From Flavobacteriales bacterium (GTDB lineage: Bacteria; Bacteroidota; Bacteroidia; NS11-12g; UBA955), in the NCBI GenBank assembly GCA_947463125.1, contig CANHQZ010000019.1, forward strand, positions 1-36,593: DNA of 36,593 bases, read 5' to 3'. Under the pieces are notes generated by a model. That model was not told where the DNA came from and searched no databases. It worked only from the letters and a program-made list of their open reading frames with translations. Positions 9,096 to 17,166 of the stretch are shown here, one piece after another; position 1 is the stretch's first letter, and each line of letters starts with the position of its first letter. The position numbers and the translations under genes are program-made.

Positions 9096-10433
9096 TTACA
9101 GGTTTCTAACGGCTTCCTTAAACTGTCTGCCGCGGTCTTCGTAATTATCAAACAGGTCGAAACTGGCGCAGGCAGGAGATAACAATACGCAATCGCCTTT
9201 CTGGGCTAGGCGGCTGGCCACGTGCACGGCCTCTTTGGCACTGCCGGTGTTGATGATCATATCCACATCATCCTGAAATGCCTGGTGGATTTTGATGTTA
9301 TCCAGCCCAAGACAAATGATGTACTTCACTTTTTCTTTCACCAGCGACTTAAGCTCTTTGTAGTTGTTGCCTTTGTCAACGCCACCCGCAATCCATACCA
9401 CAGGCTTGTCCATGCTTTCCAGGGCATACCAGGCGCTGTTCACGTTGGTGGCCTTTGAATCGTTGATGTATTCCACGCCGTTTACGCGGTTTACAAACTC
9501 AAGGCGGTGTTCTGCATTCTGAAAGTTGCAAAGACTTTCGCGGATGGTTTCCTTGCGAACGTCGAGAAGGCTGGCTACCACGGCAGCGGCCATGCTGTTG
9601 TACGTGTTGTGAATTCCACGCAGTGAGATTTCTTCCATATTGATGGTCATTGTTTGTTTGTTATTATTGATAAAGAGTGTGTTGTTTTCTACGTAAGCGC
9701 CCGGGTTACAGGTTTGGGTTACCGAAAAAGGCAGGGCCGTGGCATTGCCGGTTTTAAGGCCGAAATATTCCATGCTGATGGTGTCGTCTGCACAGTAAAT
9801 GAAATAGTCTGATGACTGCTGGTTTCGGGTAAGCCTGAATTTACTTGCAGCATAAAGCTCCAGTTTGTATTCGTAGCGATCCAGGTGATCGGGTGTGATA
9901 TTGGTAAGAACGGAAATATGTGAGCGGAAGTTGAAGTTGCCGTCCAGTTGGAAACTGCTCACTTCCAGCACGTAGATATCATGGTTTTCTTCGGCCACCT
10001 GCCTGGCAAAACTCTTGCCGATATTGCCTCCCAGTCCTACATTCAATCCTGCGCTTTTAAGGATGTGGTGGGTGAGGAGGGTGGTGGTGGTTTTCCCGTT
10101 GGTGCCGCTGATGCACACCATTTTGGCGTTGGTGTAGCGCCCGGCAAATTCAATTTCTGATATGACAGGAATTCCCTTTTGCATAGCGGCCTGCACCATC
10201 GGGGCTTTGTCGGGTATGCCCGGACTTTTTACCATTTCGTCGGCAGATAGTATTTCTGATTCTGTATGCGTTCCTTCTTCCCAGCGCACCCCGATTTTTT
10301 CCAGTTCCTGGCGGTAGTTTTCTGCAATCTTGCCCATATCGGAAACAAACACATCCCACCCTTTGGCCTTGGCCAAAACAGCGGTTCCTGTGCCCGATTC
10401 GCCTGCTCCCAATATGACAAGTTTTTTACTCAA
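9096..10433 (-). CDS. murD: UDP-N-acetylmuramoyl-L-alanine--D-glutamate ligase MurD
   Basis: 445 residues. The start codon is TTG, overlapping the mraY stop as TTGA; the protein begins 'KKLVILGAGESGTGTAVLA', exactly where MurD proteins normally start, so no upstream extension is expected. The enzyme adds D-Glu to UDP-MurNAc-L-Ala in the cytoplasm. Its ATP loop 'ISGTNGKTTTTLLTHHIL' is near residues 109-126, 'NITPDHLDRY' holds the conserved His, 'INDSKATNVNSA' is the MurD-specific segment, and 'LSPACASFDLFDNYEDRG' is the C-terminal signature. It lies between mraY and ftsW. Confidence 0.97.
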   Translation of the reverse strand: MSKKLVILGAGESGTGTAVLAKAKGWDVFVSDMGKIAENYRQELEKIGVRWEEGTHTESEILSADEMVKSPGIPDKAPMVQAAMQKGIPVISEIEFAGRYTNAKMVCISGTNGKTTTTLLTHHILKSAGLNVGLGGNIGKSFARQVAEENHDIYVLEVSSFQLDGNFNFRSHISVLTNITPDHLDRYEYKLELYAASKFRLTRNQQSSDYFIYCADDTISMEYFGLKTGNATALPFSVTQTCNPGAYVENNTLFINNNKQTMTINMEEISLRGIHNTYNSMAAAVVASLLDVRKETIRESLCNFQNAEHRLEFVNRVNGVEYINDSKATNVNSAWYALESMDKPVVWIAGGVDKGNNYKELKSLVKEKVKYIICLGLDNIKIHQAFQDDVDMIINTGSAKEAVHVASRLAQKGDCVLLSPACASFDLFDNYEDRGRQFKEAVRNL

Positions 10434-11563
10434 CGCAGTTTTAACAATGCAATGGATACAAGTACCAGGATGATGGTTACCAGCCAGAAACGCAGGGTGA
10501 TTTTACTTTCAGGAATGTTCAGTTTTTGGAAATGGTGGTGAAGCGGACTCATCAGGAAAATCCTGCGGCCTTCGCCGTATTTCTTTTTGGTGTATTTGAA
10601 CCAGCCCACCTGCAATACCACACTGAGGCTCTCAGCAAAGAATACACCGCACAAAATCGGAATGAGCAGCTCCATTTTAATGATAATGGCAACGGCTGCG
10701 ATAGCCCCGCCGAGGGCAAGACTTCCTGTGTCGCCCATAAATACCTGTGCAGGAAAGCCGTTGTACCACAAGAATCCCAGGCAAGCGCCTATCACGGCAG
10801 CCAGAAACACCACTACTTCACCGCTTTGCGGAACGTAAATGATGTTCAGATACTCGGCCAGTTTGATATTGCCTGCGGCATAAGCGAGTACTCCGAGTCC
10901 AAGCCCCACAATGGCCGTGGTTCCGGCTGCCAGCCCATCGATACCGTCAGTAAGGTTGACAGCGTTGGTTACCGCCATACAGATAAATACAATCACCGGC
11001 AGAAAAATGAACCAGGCATTGTTTTCGCCCGGTATCAGGTCGGAATAGTTTAGCCGGTGGCTGGTGACCGGCAGGTTTGTTTCCAGCGGAATATTTGCAC
11101 TGCTATGCGTATAGTCAATTACCACGGCAATCACCACACCCAGCAGCAGCTGACCAATGAGCTTGGTAGTGGCTTTCATGCCCTCTTTATTCTTTTTGAA
11201 AACCTTGATGTAGTCATCTACTGCGCCGATGGTTCCCATCCAGGCGGTGCTCACAACCATCAGGATTACGTACACATTGTCAATTCGCGCCAGCAGTAGT
11301 GTGGGGATGATGATGGCCAGCAAAATGATGATTCCGCCCATGGTGGGTGTGCCTTTCTTCTGCAGCTGCCCTTCCAGTCCCAGATCACGGATTTCTTCGC
11401 CAATCTGTTGTCTTTGCAGCCAGCGAATGATGCGTTTGCCAATCAGCAGGGCAATCAGCAGGCTAAGAATTCCTGCCATGCTGGCCCTGAAGGAGATGTA
11501 CTGAAATACACCGGCTCCGGAAACATTGATGCTGTCGAGGTATTTGAAAAGATAGTATAGCAT
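10430..11563 (-). CDS. mraY: Phospho-N-acetylmuramoyl-pentapeptide transferase MraY
   Basis: 377 residues, ATG start sharing one base with the murE stop (TAATG). This polytopic membrane enzyme transfers phospho-MurNAc-pentapeptide to undecaprenyl phosphate, giving lipid I. Visible motifs are 'KKGTPTMGGIIIL', the Asp pair in 'GAVDDYIKVFKKNKEG', 'NAVNLTDGIDGLAAG' with the catalytic Asp, 'FMGDTGSLALGG', and the cytoplasmic 'MSPLHHHFQ' triple-His loop. The N-terminus 'MLYYLFKYLDSINVSGAGVFQYISFR' (first part shown in pieces here) is of the Bacteroidota type. All family residues I know are present. Confidence 0.97.
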   Translation of the reverse strand: MLYYLFKYLDSINVSGAGVFQYISFRASMAGILSLLIALLIGKRIIRWLQRQQIGEEIRDLGLEGQLQKKGTPTMGGIIILLAIIIPTLLLARIDNVYVILMVVSTAWMGTIGAVDDYIKVFKKNKEGMKATTKLIGQLLLGVVIAVVIDYTHSSANIPLETNLPVTSHRLNYSDLIPGENNAWFIFLPVIVFICMAVTNAVNLTDGIDGLAAGTTAIVGLGLGVLAYAAGNIKLAEYLNIIYVPQSGEVVVFLAAVIGACLGFLWYNGFPAQVFMGDTGSLALGGAIAAVAIIIKMELLIPILCGVFFAESLSVVLQVGWFKYTKKKYGEGRRIFLMSPLHHHFQKLNIPESKITLRFWLVTIILVLVSIALLKLR

Positions 11564-13026
11564 TATCCGTTGTTTTGGTTAAAGATGGATCTTACAATGG
11601 CTTTATCGTCAAATGGGTGTTTTACGCCCTTTATTTCCTGGTAGGTTTCGTGTCCTTTGCCGGCAATTAGAATGACGTCACCGGGCGCCGCCAGCATGGC
11701 TGCTGTGCGTATGGCTTCTTTACGGTCAGTGATTTTCAGCAGTTTTTTGAAGTATTGTCCTTCTACGCCTTCTTCCATTTGCTGAATTATGGTTTCCGGA
11801 TCTTCGTCTCTGGGATTGTCGCTGGTGAAGATGACTTTACTGCTCAGCCTGGCAGCAATTTTTCCCATTTCAGGTCTTTTTGCCGCATCCCGGTTGCCAC
11901 CGCACCCTACCACGGTTATCAGCTGGGCATGGTTGCCTCTGATGTCATTGATGGTTTTGATTACGTTTTCCAGCGCATCGGGGGTATGGGCGTAATCTAC
12001 AATGGCAGTAACACGTTCCGGACCGTTGATGGCTTCAAAGCGTCCGTTTACCCTGCCCGCTTTGGTGAGTGGCAGCATTATATCCTCTTCGCCTGCGGTG
12101 AGCAAAAATGCAGCTCCGTACACTGCTGCGAGGTTGTATGCATTGAAAGCCCCAACAAGGTTTACCCATGCTTCTTTGCCATCCAGCTTTAGCTGCATGC
12201 CCTGAAAGTCGCTTTCCAAGATTTTTACGGTAAAATCTGCCCCGCTTTTCATGGCATAGGTATACCTTGCTGCCTTGGTGTTTTGCAGCATAATCATGCC
12301 ATTGCGGTCGTCCTTGTTGGTAAGGGCCCAGGCACCTGAAGGCAGTTCATCGAAGAATTGCTTTTTGGCTTTCAGGTAATTGTCAAAGGTTTTGTGATAG
12401 TCGAGGTGGTCGTGGGTGAGGTTGGTAAATACGGCTCCGGTAAATTCCAGGCCCGCAATTCTGCGCTGGTGGATGGCATGCGAACTGCATTCCATGAAGC
12501 AATACTCACAGCCTTCCTCCACCATTTTTGCCAGAAGTGCGTTTAGTCCTGCCGTGTCAGGCGTGGTGTGGGTGCTGGGAATGATTTCGGTGCCAATTCT
12601 GTTTTCAACCGTAGATACCAGACCGCAGCGATGGCCCATGGCAGTAAAAAGCTCAAACAACAGTGTGCTTACCGTGGTTTTTCCATTCGTACCTGTGGTT
12701 CCCACCAGTTTCAGGGTTTTGGTAGGTTCGCCATAAAACAAGTGACAGGCAATGCCCATGGATTCGGCCACATCGTTTACCAGAATGTAGGTAATGCCGT
12801 CCTTCGGGTTGTTTATGCTTTTGGCAAGAATTGCCGTGGCTCCATTATCAATGGCTTTGTCAATGAAATCGTGTCCGTCAGCATGGGTTCCTGGCATGGC
12901 TGCATACAAAAAGCCTTTCTCAGCCTTGCGGCTGTCTATACATACGCCGTTTATGGCTGCATCACTTTGCCCGATAACCGTTACCGGTTTTAATCTGTTA
13001 ATGATATGTTGCAGATTCACTGTCAA
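11563..13026 (-). CDS. murE: UDP-MurNAc-tripeptide synthetase MurE, meso-DAP type
   Basis: 487 residues. The start is TTG overlapping the ftsI stop as TTGA; a GTG two codons later (13020) is an alternative and there is no nearby ATG. MurE adds the third stem-peptide residue. The ATP loop 'GTTGTNGKTTVSTLLFEL' is near residues 109-126 and 'TNLTHDHLDYH' follows. The selectivity motif reads 'SDNPRDEDP' near residue 405, and DNPR is the form seen in meso-diaminopimelate-adding enzymes rather than lysine-adding ones. This agrees with dapF elsewhere in the window. 'AGKGHETYQ' is the typical C-terminal segment. Normal length. Confidence 0.96.
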   Translation of the reverse strand: MTVNLQHIINRLKPVTVIGQSDAAINGVCIDSRKAEKGFLYAAMPGTHADGHDFIDKAIDNGATAILAKSINNPKDGITYILVNDVAESMGIACHLFYGEPTKTLKLVGTTGTNGKTTVSTLLFELFTAMGHRCGLVSTVENRIGTEIIPSTHTTPDTAGLNALLAKMVEEGCEYCFMECSSHAIHQRRIAGLEFTGAVFTNLTHDHLDYHKTFDNYLKAKKQFFDELPSGAWALTNKDDRNGMIMLQNTKAARYTYAMKSGADFTVKILESDFQGMQLKLDGKEAWVNLVGAFNAYNLAAVYGAAFLLTAGEEDIMLPLTKAGRVNGRFEAINGPERVTAIVDYAHTPDALENVIKTINDIRGNHAQLITVVGCGGNRDAAKRPEMGKIAARLSSKVIFTSDNPRDEDPETIIQQMEEGVEGQYFKKLLKITDRKEAIRTAAMLAAPGDVILIAGKGHETYQEIKGVKHPFDDKAIVRSIFNQNNG

Positions 13027-15143
13027 AACGGTTGGAGAGTCAGGTGAATTTGTGTGACTTTTGAAATGGCAGTGCCTGCAGGTATGCTTTGGCTTACAAT
13101 ACGGCCATATCCTTCGCTGCTGACAGAGATTTTATGCTGTTCCAGCCATACGATGGCATCGCGAAGCCCCATTCCTTTAAATTCGGGCAACAAACCCTGC
13201 TTTACCTGGGCAGGTTTAAGAAGAACGGCAAAACCTTTTTTGCTGCCCGATACCCATTCGCTTTGTGTGCCGCTGTCCAGCATTGAGCTGATGTTAAGCA
13301 GATTCAAAACCTGTTTGGTTTTGGCAGTGCTGCCTTTCAGAATTTCAGGAATTTGCGGGTCTCCTGTTTTTCCGGCCACAGGCTGTATTTTGAGAGAGCT
13401 GCTGTAAATTTTGTCTGCGATGTCTTTGAATACCGGACCTGCAACCAGCGCTCCGTATATCGTGCCTTTTTTAGGTTCGTTAATGACAACAATGATGCTG
13501 TACTGTGGATTCTGTGCAGGGAAATAGCCTGCAAACGAAGCTTTATAACTCCCTTCTGCATAGGCTTTTCCTTTGGCAATTTTGGCGGTTCCGGTTTTCC
13601 CGGCTACCTGGTAATTTTCGTTTCTTAGGTTTGTGGCGGTGCCATGGTCGACAACCCCCTCCATCATGCTTTTGAGTGCTGACAGTGTTTTGTCGCTGCA
13701 AATTTTCTCGTTGACCACTTCAGGAGAGATGTTTTTAATCAGTTTTCCCTCATGTCGGATTTCGCTTACCATGTAAGGCCGCATCATCTTGCCGTTATTG
13801 GCAACGGCATTGTAGAGCATCAGCATTTGCAGGGGAGATATTTTGGTTTCATAGCCGATACTCATCCAGGGCAGGGTGGTATTGTACCAGTTTTTTGACT
13901 TTTTGGTTTTAATCAGTGGATTGTTTGGGGTACGTATGTCAAAATCAGGTTTGAAGTGCAGGCCCAGTCTGAATGCATGGTTTACGAACTTTTCGGGTTG
14001 CTTGGCATAGTGTTTCAGTACCAGTTTGCTGATGCCTACATTGCTTGATTTTTCAAAGCTTTCCTGCAGGGTAAGAATTCTTTTGTTGGGTTTGGTGGCA
14101 TCCTTCATGGTTTCGCCATACATTTTTACTTCGCCTCCCTGCACATCCACGCTGTCTGTGGGTTTGGCGTAGCCGTCCTCCAGCAGTGCCATGGTGGAAA
14201 CCAGTTTAAACGTAGAGCCCGGTTCTTCAAATTCATCCACGGCATAGTTCAGCACTTCCACATATTCGCCCTTTTCATTTCGCTTCAGGTTTGCCATGGC
14301 TTTTATGGCGCCGGTTTTTACTTCCATTACCACTGCACATCCATGGTCGGCTTCGTTGCTTGCCAGCACTCTTTGTAAGGCGTTCTGGGCCACATCCTGA
14401 AGGTTTACATCAAGGGTGGTTACAATGTCATAGCCATTCACCGGGTCTTTCCCATTGCCTGTTTGCATGGGTCTCCAGATATTTCCCGGCATGCGTTGTT
14501 CCATGCGCTGTCCGTCGGTGCCGCGCAGCAGGCTGTCGAAAGCGCCTTCCAGGCCTACATATACGCCTTGCTTGCTGTATCCAATGGTTCTTTTGGCAAG
14601 ATCGCCCATAAAGTAGAGGCGTTTTCCCTGCTCATCAAACCAGAAGCCACCCTTGAATTTGCCTTTTCGGATCAGGGGCCATGACTTCATCTTTTTGACT
14701 ACATCATAGCCCTGGTCTTTTACCACCACTGCGTATCTGGATTTGCGGCTGCGTAAGCCTGTGAAATAGCCCTTCCATTCTGCGGCATTCCTCTCCTTGA
14801 ATTCGTAAGCCATGAGCAGGCTAAGGCTGTCAATATACTTGCGGAAGGTATCCTTGGTCAGTCCGTTGGCCATGGCATCAAAGACCATGTTGTAGCGCGG
14901 TACGGAGGTTGCCAGCAGACTGCCGTCTGCGGCGTAAATATTGCCTCTGATGGCCTTAACATCAATGGTGCGTGTGTTTTTTTGCTGCATTTCTTTGCTG
15001 AAATCCTCATCGGCACCCAGCTGAAGTTTGGCGGCTGTAAACAATACGGAAAACCCAAATACCAGCACAATCCCGAATACGAGATAAGCCCTGAGCAGGA
15101 TGGCTCTGCGGGTGTTTACCTTAGCGTTTTCCTGATTTGACAT
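13023..15143 (-). CDS. ftsI: Class B penicillin-binding protein FtsI with C-terminal PASTA domain
   Basis: 706 residues from the ATG at 15143; a TTG three codons upstream is less likely. This septal DD-transpeptidase crosslinks peptidoglycan made by FtsW. A cytoplasmic tail and one membrane helix (about 17-42) are followed by the PBP dimerisation/pedestal region with 'RGNIYAADGSLLATSVPRYN'. The transpeptidase domain has the SxxK motif 'GSTFK' near residue 310, SxN in 'SSNVG' near 367, and 'KTGTAK' near 515. The last ~65 residues ('PEFKGMGLRDAIVWLEQ...') form one PASTA domain, as in SpoVD/PBP2x and many Bacteroidota FtsI proteins, and unlike E. coli FtsI. It overlaps ftsL by 23 bases. Confidence 0.95.
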   Translation of the reverse strand: MSNQENAKVNTRRAILLRAYLVFGIVLVFGFSVLFTAAKLQLGADEDFSKEMQQKNTRTIDVKAIRGNIYAADGSLLATSVPRYNMVFDAMANGLTKDTFRKYIDSLSLLMAYEFKERNAAEWKGYFTGLRSRKSRYAVVVKDQGYDVVKKMKSWPLIRKGKFKGGFWFDEQGKRLYFMGDLAKRTIGYSKQGVYVGLEGAFDSLLRGTDGQRMEQRMPGNIWRPMQTGNGKDPVNGYDIVTTLDVNLQDVAQNALQRVLASNEADHGCAVVMEVKTGAIKAMANLKRNEKGEYVEVLNYAVDEFEEPGSTFKLVSTMALLEDGYAKPTDSVDVQGGEVKMYGETMKDATKPNKRILTLQESFEKSSNVGISKLVLKHYAKQPEKFVNHAFRLGLHFKPDFDIRTPNNPLIKTKKSKNWYNTTLPWMSIGYETKISPLQMLMLYNAVANNGKMMRPYMVSEIRHEGKLIKNISPEVVNEKICSDKTLSALKSMMEGVVDHGTATNLRNENYQVAGKTGTAKIAKGKAYAEGSYKASFAGYFPAQNPQYSIIVVINEPKKGTIYGALVAGPVFKDIADKIYSSSLKIQPVAGKTGDPQIPEILKGSTAKTKQVLNLLNISSMLDSGTQSEWVSGSKKGFAVLLKPAQVKQGLLPEFKGMGLRDAIVWLEQHKISVSSEGYGRIVSQSIPAGTAISKVTQIHLTLQPF

Positions 15144-15480
15144 GGTTTTCAATTTTTACGGGCGGAACACTCAGCTCTTTCAAGCCATTGGGCTCCAGTT
15201 TTTTCGCCAGTTCACTTTGCTTGCTGGCATTGGTTATTTGGCTTTCCAGACTGATTTTTTCGCTATGCAGTTCTTTGAGTTCCTTAATTAGTTTGTCTTT
15301 GGTTCTCAGTGCTTTATTTGCATGGTGCTGGTTATAGATGTAAAACAGCATGAGGGCAAAAGCCACCAAACCAAACTTTACCCAGGACCAGATACCTGCG
15401 GATTCCTGCTGCTCGGGCGTTTCTGCCTGAGGCTGGCTGGTTTCTTCGGTCGGCTCCATTGGTTCCATTTCTGTATTCAT
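15121..15480 (-). CDS. ftsL: FtsL-like bitopic division protein
   Basis: 119 residues, ATG start overlapping the rsmH stop by four bases (ATGA). The first ~28 residues are very acidic and rich in Glu, Pro, Thr and Gln with no predicted fold. One membrane helix lies at about residues 30-50 ('VKFGLVAFALMLFYIYN'), and then a heptad-like charged stretch (about 52-95, Leu/Ile-rich with Lys and Glu) looks like a short coiled coil. That topology, the size and the place between rsmH and ftsI are those of FtsL, which joins FtsQ and FtsB to the FtsWI synthase. Sequence similarity alone would not identify it, since FtsL diverges fast; the call rests mainly on context. Confidence 0.85.
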   Translation of the reverse strand: MNTEMEPMEPTEETSQPQAETPEQQESAGIWSWVKFGLVAFALMLFYIYNQHHANKALRTKDKLIKELKELHSEKISLESQITNASKQSELAKKLEPNGLKELSVPPVKIENHVKSGKR

Positions 15481-16379
15481 CGTTTTACTCCTATTCTCAT
15501 TTTTGCACTGCGGGCGCGGTTGTTTGATGCTATTTCGAGGTCATCAGGCACAATGGCTTTATTGGGTTCCGGGTCAAACGGGCGTTCCACGTTGCCATAC
15601 AGATCGGTATGTCTTGTTCCTTCCAGATTGCCGGTTTGAAGAAAGTTTTTAACCATCCGGTCTTCCAGGCTATGATAGCTGATGATAACAAGGTGTCCGC
15701 CTTTGCCAATACATTCGCTGGATGCCTTCAGCAGCGCTTCCAGCGCCTGCATTTCGCCGTTGACTTCTATTCTCAGAGCCTGGTAAACCTGGCTCAGGTA
15801 TTTGGCAGGAGTTTGTTTTGGGGTGCAGGGCGCGATTGTCTTTTTGAATTGCTCTGTAGTTGTAATGGGATTGCCGGTGCGTCCCTGGCAAATGATGGAT
15901 GCCAGCCTTCCCGCGTTGGGAATTTCGCCCCACATTTTAAAAATATGCTTCAGTTTTGTCTCCGGGTAAGTGTTGACGATGTCAGCGGCCGAAAGCGATG
16001 CTTTTTTGTCCATGCGCATATCCAGCGGGCCTTCAAGCCTGTGGGCAAACCCACGTTCACCCACATTGATCTGGTGGGATGAAATGCCCAGATCAGCCAG
16101 GATGCCGGAGATAGGCATCATTTTGCCGTAGCGCATAAATTGTTTCAAAAACCGAAAGTTGTGGTTTACGAGGGTAAAGCGCTTATCGTCCGGAGCGTTG
16201 GCAAGGGCTTCGTCATCCCGGTCGAAGGCAATGAGTTTCCCTTTGGCAGATAGTTTTTTCAGAATGGCACGAGAATGTCCGCCGCCGCCAAAGGTGGCAT
16301 CTGCATAAATCCCGTTGGGATCATGCACCAGCGCATCAACACTGGGATTCAGCAGTACGGGTACGTGATATTCTTGCAT
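15477..16379 (-). CDS. rsmH: 16S rRNA (cytosine-1402-N4)-methyltransferase RsmH (MraW)
   Basis: 300 residues, ATG start. RsmH uses S-adenosylmethionine to methylate C1402 of 16S rRNA in the P site. The N-terminus 'YHVPVLLNPSVDALV' and SAM loop 'YADATFGGGGHSRAILKKL' (about residues 21-40) are typical, as are 'GILADLGISSHQ', the 'RGFAHRLEGPLDMRM' segment, the 'ALRIEVNGEMQALE' segment and 'ISYHSLEDRMVKNF'. It is the second gene of the cluster, 26 bases after mraZ. Length and motif order are normal. Confidence 0.97.
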   Translation of the reverse strand: MQEYHVPVLLNPSVDALVHDPNGIYADATFGGGGHSRAILKKLSAKGKLIAFDRDDEALANAPDDKRFTLVNHNFRFLKQFMRYGKMMPISGILADLGISSHQINVGERGFAHRLEGPLDMRMDKKASLSAADIVNTYPETKLKHIFKMWGEIPNAGRLASIICQGRTGNPITTTEQFKKTIAPCTPKQTPAKYLSQVYQALRIEVNGEMQALEALLKASSECIGKGGHLVIISYHSLEDRMVKNFLQTGNLEGTRHTDLYGNVERPFDPEPNKAIVPDDLEIASNNRARSAKMRIGVKR

Positions 16380-16405
16380 GGTGCAGCCGGTTTCATTCCA
16401 AACAT

Positions 16406-16873
16406 TTATGGCTCCTTTCTGCTACCCGACTGCTGATGAAAGATTTGGGCCAGCTTGCTGAGTTCGTCAGAATCCACCGAAAGCTCGGTTTCATAATTCG
16501 AACGGCTCCAGATTTCCACTTTGTTTCCGTAGGCACTCAGCACCACCTCGTCGGTGAGTTCTGCGTACTCGCACAGTTTTTTGGGAATCAGAACCCGCTG
16601 GGCAGTGTCAATCTGAACCAGGTTTGCACCATTGGTAAAAATGCGCTTAAAACGGCGAATTTCAGGGCTCAGAAAGTCATCTACCGCGGTCAGTTTGCCG
16701 GTTTCTTGCAACCAGTCTTCTCGGGTGTACAGAACGAGACATTTTTCAAATCCCCGGTTGACCACAAGCGTGTTTCCCGCGCTTTCGGGAAACTGCGCAC
16801 GAAGCCTTGATGGTAAAGACAATCTGCCTTTCTCATCCAGCTTACATACATACTCGCCAATCAATCCGGACAT
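16406..16873 (-). CDS. mraZ: Transcriptional regulator MraZ
   Basis: 155 residues, ATG start. MraZ is a DNA-binding protein with two tandem SpoVT/AbrB-like swapped-hairpin units that forms ring oligomers. In E. coli it represses its own dcw promoter by binding TGGGN repeats spaced by five bases. Both units are visible: 'CKLDEKGRLSLPSRLR' near residues 10-25 and 'IDTAQRVLIPKKL' near residues 82-95. It heads the dcw cluster, and TGGGA repeats of the expected type lie 38-63 bases upstream of its start, which points to autoregulation. The C-terminal ~15 residues are Gln/Ser-rich and poorly conserved. Confidence 0.96.
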   Translation of the reverse strand: MSGLIGEYVCKLDEKGRLSLPSRLRAQFPESAGNTLVVNRGFEKCLVLYTREDWLQETGKLTAVDDFLSPEIRRFKRIFTNGANLVQIDTAQRVLIPKKLCEYAELTDEVVLSAYGNKVEIWSRSNYETELSVDSDELSKLAQIFHQQSGSRKEP

Positions 16874-16910
16874 AGGTTTGGAATTCCGTCTGCTAAATAA
16901 AAACTAAAAA

Positions 16911-16936
16911 TCCCACTTTTTCCCACTTTTTACCCT
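16911..16936 (-). promoter_or_regulatory. MraZ box 1 (TGGGA direct repeats)
   Basis: Read on the minus strand, this has TGGGA-AAAAG-TGGGA (16925 to 16911), with a degenerate third unit AGGGT just upstream (16936-16932, spacer six instead of five). This matches the TGGGN-N5-TGGGN pattern bound by MraZ in E. coli. It lies between the predicted promoter and the mraZ start. Binding itself is inferred. Confidence 0.75.
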
Positions 16937-17020
16937 TTTTAAGCACCATTTATCCACATAACGGTTATAAATCGGGTTTTATTGTGGTTTATTTTTACAA
17001 TGAGATGATTAATTATTCAG

Positions 17021-17050
17021 CAAAAGTACTTAAAAAGCCCGTAAATACAA
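17021..17050 (-). promoter_or_regulatory. Predicted Bacteroidota-type promoter of the dcw cluster
   Basis: On the minus strand, TTG at 17050-17048 is followed after exactly 19 bases by TACTTTTG at 17028-17021. This fits the Bacteroidota primary-sigma consensus (TTG near -33, TAnnTTTG near -7). The start point would be near 17015, giving a leader of about 140 bases that contains MraZ box 1. Confidence 0.65.
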
Positions 17051-17058
17051 AGAATTTG

Positions 17059-17079
17059 AAAAAGTGGGTGAAAGTGGGG
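17059..17079 (+). promoter_or_regulatory. Putative MraZ box 2, inverted relative to box 1
   Basis: On the plus strand, TGGGT-GAAAG-TGGGG (17065-17079) preceded by AAAAAG reproduces the repeat pattern of box 1. Over 21 bases it matches the minus-strand copy at 16931-16911 in 18 positions. It lies just upstream of the -33 element of the mraZ promoter and about 80 bases upstream of the divergent gene. Function is inferred from the match. Confidence 0.55.
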
Positions 17080-17153
17080 CGATTGTTTTGGATTTTAACC
17101 CGTTTTTGATCATATCCGGTAAAAAAGGGGAAATCGTCCCCAAATTTTTTAAC

Positions 17154-17161
17154 TACCTTTG
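17154..17161 (+). promoter_or_regulatory. TAnnTTTG element abutting the start codon at 17167
   Basis: TACCTTTG fits the -7 consensus exactly and ends only five bases before the ATG. A start point 5-7 bases downstream would fall on the ATG itself, so the message could be leaderless. No TTG is seen at the -33 position. Confidence 0.45.
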
Positions 17162-17166
17162 TATAT

